A stretch of 13,204 nucleotides of DNA from the NCBI GenBank assembly GCA_016763235.1, contig JAESUE010000021.1:1-13204 (forward strand). Direction: 5' to 3'. How positions within the stretch are numbered: the first letter of the stretch is position 1; each line of letters begins with the position of its first letter. Below, one piece after another: positions 7,394 to 13,204 of this stretch. A program made the translations under genes and the position numbers. The DNA is from Pseudomonadales bacterium. Its GTDB lineage: Bacteria > Pseudomonadota > Gammaproteobacteria > Pseudomonadales > UBA3067. The notes beneath the pieces were generated by a model, which worked only from the letters and a program-made list of their open reading frames with translations, ran no database searches and had not been told where the DNA came from.

Positions 7394-7738
7394 AACCTCA
7401 ATTACGATAATGGCCTAAAATAGAAAACCATAGCGATAGCGTTATAGATAAAGCGATGGGGATTACTGTAACATCCCCTCACCTTTTCGGGCACGATCTA
7501 ACTCACAGTGAACAGCATCACCAAATAGCTCGGCATTAAATAAATCTGTCCTATTTGAAGCAACAGTCGTAACTGCTCAACGAACTCCGTAAGAGCTCAG
7601 GTTGCGTTAAAATATGAGCAGAACAAGACGAAAAATGTGCGTTTATACGTATAGATGATTATTTTTTAACGCTGTTACGCACGAATTTGAGCGTGAGCTG
7701 AGTAGTTACTAACAGTCAACACTTATCAGAGAGCTTAT
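7394..7738. other. Intergenic region between the divergent amidotransferase gene and rapA
   Basis: This 345-bp gap contains a mobile-element copy at 7569-7709. Outside it there is a small hairpin (GGGGAT 7458-7463 with ATCCCC 7473-7478) of unclear meaning. No credible gene and no clear sigma70 promoter are visible; both neighbouring promoters must lie here. Confidence 0.5.
7569..7709. mobile_element. MITE-like element, copy 4 (141 bp), upstream of rapA
   Basis: This is the longest copy and the best reference. Its left end GTAACTGCTCAACGAACTCC matches the left ends at 4762 and 11933 (inverted). Its right end reads GCGTGAGCTGAGTAGTTAC, the inverse of the ends at 1490, 3745 and 11933. Flanking octamers are CAACAGTC (7561-7568) and TAACAGTC (7710-7717), 7 of 8 identical. 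No reading frame of note lies inside. It ends 29 bp before the rapA start codon. Confidence 0.8.
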
Positions 7739-10605
7739 ATGGAATACGTGGTCGGTCAACGCTGGATCAGCGAATCGGAAACTAACCTTGGACTTGGCAT
7801 CATTATCAATGCCAATGAACGCATCGTCGAAGTTGCGTTTTTATCCCAAGAAGTCATTCGCAGCTATTCCCGGCGTAATGCGCCACTTATTCGCGTCAAC
7901 TACGAAATTGGCGAAGAGGTCTCACATAAAAAAGGCCGGAAGTACCTTGTAGACAGCATTGATGAAGTGGACGGTATTATCCATTACTTCGTCAGCCCCC
8001 TTGAGGATGAAAGTAATCAGGAAGACGAGATACTCGCCTCCTTCTCAGAGGTGGAGCTTGCGCATGCCCTGCAATTCCAGACGCCTGAAACCCGTTTACT
8101 CTACGGTCAAATTGATAAAAACCGTTGGTTTGATCTACGTTACAAAACCCTTGAACTTCATTCCAACTTATTACGCTCAGGCTGCAAAGGTTTCCTTGGC
8201 CCGCGTGTCAGTTTGATTCCCCACCAATATCATATTGCGGATGAAGTATGTCATCGCCATTTCCCAAGAATACTACTGGCAGATGAGGTAGGCTTGGGGA
8301 AAACCATTGAAGCGGGTTTGATATTGCACCAGCAAATCAATGCGGGCGTCGTTCAACGAGCGCTTGTTATCGTTCCAGAAAACCTGCTGCACCAATGGCT
8401 AGTGGAAATGGCGCGACGCTTTAACCTCACCTTTAGTCTTTTCGACGCAGAGCGCTGCGCTAATTACGAAGATGAGAACCCCTTCGAAACAGAACAGCTC
8501 ATATTGTGCAGCCTCGACTTCCTGATGGACCACCCAGAGAGACAAGAACAATTGCTGGCCGCTGAGTGGGACATGCTTATTGTCGACGAAGCACACCATC
8601 TGGCTTGGCTACCTGATGCGCCCTCTGTATCCTATCAACTGGTGGACCAGCTGGCCTCCATCGCTCCCAGCGTATTGCTGCTTACCGCAACACCTGAACA
8701 GCTCGGGCCAGAAGGCCACTTCGCTCGACTTCGTCTTCTCGACCCCCATCGATTCCATGATTTAAAAACGTTCTTACAAGAAGAAAAGAGTTATATTCCC
8801 GTTGCACAATGTGCTAAAAAAGTCATTCAGCATGAAGTTCTCGATGCTGAAAATGAAACCCTGTTAGCGAGCCTGTTAGGTGAAGAAATTACCCGCAAAT
8901 ACCAAAAGTCCGTACAAGACAAAAATGAAGATATTCACAAACTTGCCAGCACTGTCACTTCTGCTCTGATTGACCGCCATGGCACTGGGCGGGTTTTATT
9001 CAGAAACACCCGCAAAAATATTCACGGTTTCTCCAAGCGCATACTAAAACCCATCCCTTGCTTACCACCACAAAATGGTGCTCTAACTCTCACTAAGGAT
9101 AACAACACCTCTCCTCCATTGAGAGAAGTCCTATTCCCAGAGCTACCCTGCGAGGAAGACTCCCGGTTCACAGCCATTATTCATTTGCTCAAACAATATC
9201 GCAGTGAAAAGTTCGTTTTAATATGTGCTGACCCCTCAACTGCTTTGGATATCGATGCAGGATTACGCATTAAACACGGTATACATGCCGCTGTATTCCA
9301 TGAAGGCATGACGATGATCGAACGCGACCGCTCAGCCGCCTTTTTTGCTGACCCGGAAGAAAGTTGCCCACTATTAATCTGCTCAGAAATTGGTAGCGAA
9401 GGAAGAAACTTCCAGTTTGCACACCACCTTGTTCTATTCGACTTACCTTTAAACCCTGACCTGCTTGAACAGCGTATCGGTCGTCTGGATAGAATCGGGC
9501 AGACGCAAGATATTCAAATACACGTACCCTATTTTGAGAACCATCCCCAGGAAATATTATTCAATTGGTATAACACCGCCTTACATTCATTTCAGCAATC
9601 GAACTCCACTGGGCCAGCCCTGCTCAACGAATACCAAGCTGAACTGGAACAGTTTATTTTCAAGGCATCAAGTAATGATACTCCGAGCAAGAGTTTGAAG
9701 ACTTTATTTCACGCGTCGTTACCCACAGAGTGCAGCTAGAGAAGCAACTGGAAGAAGGCCGCGACCCATTATTGGAGTTGAACTCTTCCGCGCAAAAAGC
9801 ATTTAAATTACTGGATGATGTCAGCGAAAAAGACACAGACAATAAACTGGAAGACTGGCTAATTTCCGTATTCGACCTCTACGGTGTAGACCATGAAGAA
9901 GGCCCTCACGACACCCTTATTGCTCGCCCCTCCAACCACATGCGCACAACACAGTTTCCCGCCCTGCCAGAAGAAGGCACCACACTCTGCTTCGACAGAG
10001 AGACCTCTCTTGCCCGCGAGGAAATTCAATTTCTCACCTATGATCACCCCATGGTAACCGGCTCGATAGAATTAATACTTGACCATGAAAAAGGAAATAC
10101 GGCACTCACCACCCTGAAGCTGCCCAATGCCAAAGAAGGCTCAATGCTTGTTGAGGCGATTTACACCCTTCGAACTATGGCCCCAGCCATATTTCAAGCA
10201 AACAACTACTTGCCTCTTTCACCCATTCGCATACTCATTGATGAACACGGTAATGACCTAGCAGCTAAAGTTGGATTTAAACAGCTTGCACCCAAACTAC
10301 AAAATGTAAAAAAAGACACCGCTCGGGCAATTGTAAAATCTGAAGCGGAGAAGATAAAGCAGCTACTCAAAGCCTCTAAAAACTTTGCCGAAGAACAAGC
10401 AGCAACGCTACGCAAAGAAAGCGAACTTCTAGCAAATAATCGCTTAAGTGCAGAATATCAACGTTTAAGTTTCCTACAAAAAACGAACCCCAGTATTCGA
10501 CAAAGCGAAGTAGAATTTCTTGCAGATAAGAAAAAATCTGTTCTTGATCATATTAAAAACGCCCCTTTGCATCTCTATGCAATACGCGTAATCATTACCA
10601 TTTAG
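7739..10605 (+). pseudogene. rapA: RNA polymerase-associated ATPase RapA, frameshifted by a one-base deletion
   Basis: RapA (HepA) is a Swi2/Snf2-type ATPase that binds RNA polymerase and helps recycle it after transcription. The first frame (666 residues to 9739) carries the N-terminal Tudor-like region (about 1-107), Walker A DEVGLGKT at 182-189, DEAH at 283-286, LLTATPEQLG, and the C-terminal helicase motifs SEIGSEGRNFQFAHH and Q578-R-I-G-R-L-D-R-I-G-Q. The second frame continues EQEFEDFISRVVTHRVQLEKQLEEGRD and runs through SNHM, LAREEIQFLTYDHP and LYAIRVIITI, colinear with the E. coli C-terminal domains. The frames join at 9683-9686, where restoring one base (CCGAG to CCGGAG) gives a 955-residue protein against 968 in E. 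coli. As read, the product would keep the ATPase but lose the C-terminal third. A GTG at 9730 could in theory start a separate fragment, which is unlikely. Confidence 0.93.
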
Positions 10606-10647
10606 CAACCATATGTCGTTATGCTTAACCTAGCAGACAAAATACCA

Positions 10648-10697
10648 CTCCTATTCATGTAACGAACATTTTTCACCGCGAGTTACATCAATAGGAG
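10648..10697. repeat. 50-bp imperfect inverted repeat between convergent rapA and the exported-protein gene
   Basis: Left arm CTCCTATT-c-ATGTAAC (10648-10663) pairs with right arm GTTACAT-c-AATAGGAG (10682-10697): 15 of 16 pairs, one C-C mismatch, 18-nt loop. No T-run follows on either strand. It may act as a hairpin terminator for the two convergent genes. It also ends its inner arm with GTAAC...GTTAC like the mobile elements, but has inverted rather than direct flanks. Confidence 0.6.
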
Positions 10698-10703
10698 GGT
10701 TGC

Positions 10704-11510
10704 TTACTGCTTTACCCAGCGGGTTGTAATACCATCTTGATCCACAAGAGTGAGTCCACTGGCGGAGGCTTGTATTCGATAGTTTACGCAATAATTTTTA
10801 TTCTCTTCAATAATCAACCTATTTCCTCTTTGCACCCAGCTACCCAGAAGGTAGCCCCCTTCTTGTGTGTTCTTTGTAAGATCAGAAACTGGCTCATCAA
10901 AACCCAAGTCACCAAAAACTCCATTGGAACCCAGGGTGATTTTTTCCTGATACAAGCCCGGCGTAAGTTCAGGCTCATAGCTTAAATCTTCTTTACGATC
11001 GACCAAATAATTTCCGGCTAAGTAGTCAGGGTAATTCTTAGCGGAAATTTTTGTTTTAGACGCGATCAATTCAAGGTGTTGATTCAAGCTGGCCGGATCA
11101 TGCTTGGTGGTTGCGTAAATGACGAGTAAAGCACCTGATTTTTTTACGGCAACATATTTCTCGTGCACAATTCCAAAATGATCAATAATCGCTGCTTCAT
11201 ACCCTCCTATAGTGGCCTTTTTAACTTTATTTACGAAAACCAAAGAATCCATTTCCTTGACTACCTTTTTAAGATAATCCACAGGGCTTTCACTTGGCCC
11301 TATAGAAAGCAAAAAACCCTGTGTCGTTCCATCCCCCACCACAACCACGTCGCCTAACTGTTGGTATTCTGCTAACCAACCCGCTGGAACAGGCACCGTG
11401 CTTAAGGAACCCTCAAAAGACTGTTCTTTGTAAGCTAAAGCGCTCGCATGCATTGACAAAAAAAGCGTCAATGCCAGAAAAAGAATTTTACTTTGCAAGA
11501 AAGTAGGCAT
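10704..11510 (-). CDS. Exported protein of unknown function
   Basis: Not recognised as a named family. The 268-residue product begins with a clear Sec signal peptide (MPTFLQSK, hydrophobic core 9-19, likely cleavage ALA before YKEQ at 26/27), so it should be periplasmic or secreted. There is no lipobox cysteine. The N-terminal half (VPVPAGWLAEYQQLGDVVVVGDG...FLLSIGPSESPVDYLKKVVKEM...IGGYEAAIIDHFG) has the alternating pattern of proteins that bind or sense small ligands in an alpha/beta sandwich, loosely like PsbP- or DUF1795-type domains; this is only an impression. The C-terminal half (PGLYQEKITLGSNGVFGD...GSWVQRGNRLIIEENKNYCVNYRI...LTLVDQDGITTRWV) looks like a small beta-barrel. The ATG at 11508-11510 has AAGGA 7 nt upstream and starts exactly at the signal peptide, so it is preferred to the ATG at 11531. 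It is a single gene converging on rapA. Confidence 0.75.
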   Translation of the reverse strand: MPTFLQSKILFLALTLFLSMHASALAYKEQSFEGSLSTVPVPAGWLAEYQQLGDVVVVGDGTTQGFLLSIGPSESPVDYLKKVVKEMDSLVFVNKVKKATIGGYEAAIIDHFGIVHEKYVAVKKSGALLVIYATTKHDPASLNQHLELIASKTKISAKNYPDYLAGNYLVDRKEDLSYEPELTPGLYQEKITLGSNGVFGDLGFDEPVSDLTKNTQEGGYLLGSWVQRGNRLIIEENKNYCVNYRIQASASGLTLVDQDGITTRWVKQ

Positions 11511-11932
11511 GAGAATATCCTTATCCATCAAACGACTAAAATTTCCTGGCGCACCGATATACCCATAGCAAATTAACGGCAGAAAAGATCTGGAAAAAAT
11601 GAGACGGGACTGGGAATCAGCACAATTACTTCAGTCTAGGCAGGAATGCAGCAGTAGAAATGCCACAGCTTAACGATCGTTAGTATCACCTTGGTTTTTA
11701 GGCATTTATTTTTTGTAACAGTTTTTTGCCTAAATCATGCCTGTATCAATACGAGGGTGTCACATATCAACTAATATCGTAACTATCGAGCATACTGTTG
11801 AAACTTCCTCTGCAAACGATTTGGGTGCTTTGAGGAATATTTTGACCTTGTATTGTCCCACTGAGGTTTTTTAACAACCTTCTAGTGATCGTTAAATGTC
11901 ATTGGACTTAAAGCAAGCTTGCATTGATAATT

Positions 11933-12000
11933 GTAACTACTCAGCTCACGCTCAAATTTGAATGCAATCTGGACAGTTACAGAGTTCGCTGAGTAGTTAC
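11933..12000. mobile_element. MITE-like element, copy 5 (68 bp), with perfect 7-bp target duplication, upstream of usp
   Basis: It has perfect 13-bp terminal inverted repeats, GTAACTACTCAGC at 11933-11945 and GCTGAGTAGTTAC at 11988-12000. The 7-bp direct repeat GATAATT flanks it exactly (11926-11932 and 12001-12007). One half matches the R end of the family, the other half is the inverted L end as at 4762, so this copy contains both ends with the middle deleted. It lies 42 bp upstream of the usp start codon and its right-hand GATAAT duplicate resembles a -10 box. Confidence 0.85.
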
Positions 12001-12006
12001 GATAAT
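12001..12006 (+). promoter_or_regulatory. Possible -10 box for usp within the target duplication
   Basis: GATAAT is one base from TATAAT and would place the transcript start near 12013, giving a leader of about 30 nt. No good -35 lies 16-18 bp upstream inside the element end, so this is a weak candidate. Confidence 0.2.
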
Positions 12007-12042
12007 TAAGCTTAATGCGAAAGCTTTTCCTGCGGAGGAAAC

Positions 12043-12489
12043 ATGTCTATATACAAACACATATTGGTAGCGACAGATTTTGGTGACGAGTGTGAAAAAG
12101 TGGCCAAAAAGGCGATCTTCTTGGCTGACAATGATGCGAAGGTATCTCTTATTCACGTCCTTGAGCCTTTGGACTCCATATACGGCGGTGAAGCCTACGG
12201 AGCCACGGCTATCCAGCTTCAACAGATCCAGAACGAAATCAACAAAAATACCGAAGGGCATCTTAAAAAATTCGGACAAAAGATGGGCATTCCTGAAGAA
12301 AACCAACATCTTCAGGTTGGCCATCATACGAAAGAAATTCGCCGTTTCGCAAAGGAGAATAAGTGCGACCTGATCGTCGTTGGCAGCCACGGCCGACATG
12401 GCCTTGGGCTTCTCATGGGCTCAACAGCCAATTCTATTCTCCACGGCGCTGAATGCGATGTTTTAGCCGTGCGGGTTGAAAAAGAGTAG
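12043..12489 (+). CDS. Universal stress protein, UspA family
   Basis: A single-domain Usp of 148 residues with the usual alpha/beta nucleotide-binding fold: the first strand HILVATDFGDE with Asp12, LIHVLEP in the second, DLIVVGSHGRHGLGLLMGSTANSILHGAECDVLAVRV in the last part. The loop GSHGRHGLGLLMGST at 114-128 has the G-x2-G...GS/T pattern with one residue fewer between the glycines than the classic ATP-binding Usp proteins. This shorter spacing is common in gammaproteobacterial UspA-like proteins, so ATP binding is not certain. Usp proteins are cytoplasmic dimers induced by starvation and other stress; the partner is unknown. The ATG follows a strong GGAGG (about 12035-12039). A hairpin terminator follows the gene. 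A mobile-element copy stands 42 bp upstream, so expression may depend on sequences next to it. Confidence 0.93.
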   Translation: MSIYKHILVATDFGDECEKVAKKAIFLADNDAKVSLIHVLEPLDSIYGGEAYGATAIQLQQIQNEINKNTEGHLKKFGQKMGIPEENQHLQVGHHTKEIRRFAKENKCDLIVVGSHGRHGLGLLMGSTANSILHGAECDVLAVRVEKE

Positions 12490-12508
12490 AACAGCTCTTT
12501 CCTGACAG

Positions 12509-12529
12509 GCACCCGACTCGGGTGCTTTA
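12509..12529 (+). terminator. Intrinsic terminator of usp
   Basis: GCACCCG (12509-12515), loop ACT, CGGGTGC (12519-12525) followed by TTTA. The T-run is short but the stem is all but one G-C. The stop codon of the convergent gene (12527-12529) overlaps the T-run. Confidence 0.65.
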
Positions 12530-13204
12530 TGGCCCAGCACCCTCGGCTTTACAGCCTTCAAAATCAAATTGCGCCACTAATCCTTCGTGATCAGAAACCC
12601 GCTCACCTAGGGCTACTGACTGGTATCCCTCCGTATTAAAGCGCGTGTAATAGACATTTTGCACAAACGAAACAAGATTTTTCGTTACGAACATATGGTC
12701 AATGGCTTGTTTTTTACCACGAAAACGAAAGGAATATCGCTCCTTCAGCGGAACCTTTAACCCTAAATCAAGCAGACTGGGGCTTGCCCCGCCCGATGCC
12801 TTCCTTTGCATTCGTAGCAACTCAACACCACCAGGTAAGGCATTAAAATCCCCAAGCAAAACCAATGCTTCATTGGGATGGAGTTGTAACCGCGCATTAA
12901 CCCAGCCTCCAAGCCACTCAGCCTGTTCCATCCTCTTTTTGCGCACCCGCTGTCTTTTTTCTGGCTGATTAAGCCCTCTAAAAGATCGATTGTGAACCAC
13001 TACAAAACTTAATTTCTCAGGCCCACATTCAGGCCTATCAAGCTCTAACAGCAAGGGTGGCCGGTCAAATAAAAAAGCATTGCTTGCCACCTGCCTCGTA
13101 TGTAAACCCAACTGACTAACACTCTTAACCTTCAACTTTTTATTCACCAGAAACCCCACATCAATCCCTGATATATCATTACCCTCTAAGAGAAAGGCTG
13201 CATA
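12527..13204 (-). CDS. Endonuclease/exonuclease/phosphatase (EEP) family protein, 5' end beyond the window
   Basis: The frame is open to the right edge, so this is the C-terminal 225 residues of a longer protein; a GTG at 13159 is an internal Val in EGNDISGIDVGFLV, not a start. That motif is the first conserved strand of the EEP (DNase I-like) superfamily. VVVHNRSFRG replaces the usual strand with a metal-site Asn. LLGDFNALPGG carries the catalytic Asp-x-Asn, and VSDHEGLVAQF carries the final Asp-His pair. The family cleaves phosphodiesters in nucleic acids or phosphoesters of lipids with Mg2+. The substrate here is unknown. Similar proteins in gammaproteobacteria are usually annotated only at family level. 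Any signal peptide would be past the edge. It converges on usp with a shared terminator. Confidence 0.88.
   Translation of the reverse strand, partial: YAAFLLEGNDISGIDVGFLVNKKLKVKSVSQLGLHTRQVASNAFLFDRPPLLLELDRPECGPEKLSFVVVHNRSFRGLNQPEKRQRVRKKRMEQAEWLGGWVNARLQLHPNEALVLLGDFNALPGGVELLRMQRKASGGASPSLLDLGLKVPLKERYSFRFRGKKQAIDHMFVTKNLVSFVQNVYYTRFNTEGYQSVALGERVSDHEGLVAQFDFEGCKAEGAGP

Larger units (their letters stand above)
11532..12042. other. Intergenic region upstream of the exported-protein gene and usp
   Basis: This 511-bp gap lies between two divergent genes. It contains the palindrome AACGATCGTT near 11672-11681, a 7-bp inverted repeat TTAGGCA (11698-11704)/TGCCTAA (11727-11733), and a mobile-element copy with perfect flanking repeats at 11926-12007. 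No convincing gene is present. A GTAACTATCGAGC string at 11779 resembles an element end but lacks a partner. Confidence 0.5.

Noticed and set aside
9730..10605. Independent gene for the C-terminal part of RapA
   Set aside because: No ribosome site precedes GTG 9730, and the frame upstream of it (from about 9685) already matches RapA, so this is a frameshifted remainder rather than a gene of its own.
11779..11800. Possible sixth element end (GTAACTATCGAGC)
   Set aside because: It matches 11 of 13 terminal bases, but the next bases diverge, no opposite end is found and no flanking direct repeat is seen.
11977..12399. Minus-strand open frame of 140 codons across usp
   Set aside because: It overlaps the clear UspA-family gene and the mobile-element end, and its composition reflects the opposite strand of usp.
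12702..12968. Plus-strand open frame inside the EEP gene
   Set aside because: It is antisense to a well supported conserved coding region and has no ribosome site or recognisable motif.
1..13204. A new defence, toxin-antitoxin, CRISPR or phage-type system
   Set aside because: Every sizeable open frame is a housekeeping or ordinary accessory gene. No spaced direct-repeat array, toxin-antitoxin pair, integrase or phage gene is visible.

Overview
The window looks like a chromosomal segment of a gammaproteobacterium, probably aquatic or marine. This rests on the gene set: a CoxB fused to a cytochrome c domain, Cys-type SelD, SuhB, a DUF2788-type small membrane protein, Hpt, NagZ, RapA and an UspA-family protein, all close to gammaproteobacterial forms. 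A more precise placement (for example near Cellvibrionales such as Saccharophagus or Teredinibacter) is only a guess. No phage, plasmid, CRISPR or defence island is visible, and I see no rRNA or tRNA gene.

Layout, left to right. 1-1113 (-) is coxB, running off the left edge and cut by an in-frame amber codon. 1569-2615 (+) is selD and 2927-3742 (+) is suhB. 3826-4026 (-) is a two-helix membrane protein facing suhB. 4166-4731 (-) is hpt with a one-base deletion. 4908-5948 (-) is nagZ. 6215-6505 (-) is a short winged-helix protein and 6680-7384 (-) a class I glutamine amidotransferase. 7739-10605 (+) is rapA with a one-base deletion near its 3' third. 10704-11510 (-) is an unrecognised exported protein, 12043-12489 (+) a universal stress protein, and 12527-13204 (-) an endonuclease/exonuclease/phosphatase-fold protein running off the right edge. 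Genes are mostly single units with gaps of 80-500 bp; no large operon is seen.

Two things stand out. First, three well conserved genes (coxB, hpt, rapA) each carry exactly one small lesion, one nonsense and two single-base deletions, while the rest of each reading frame is intact. This is either very recent gene decay or sequence error. Second, the gaps hold at least five copies of a small non-coding mobile element (52-141 bp) with terminal inverted repeats starting GTAACTAYTCAGC. Three copies have 8-bp flanking direct repeats matching 7/8 and one has a perfect 7-bp repeat. Four of the five sit 27-42 bp upstream of a start codon (selD, hpt, rapA, usp). GTAA ends with about 8-bp duplications suggest mobilisation by an IS66-family transposase, which is not in this window. 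I found no convincing new protein-coding system; the element family is the most interesting structure here.
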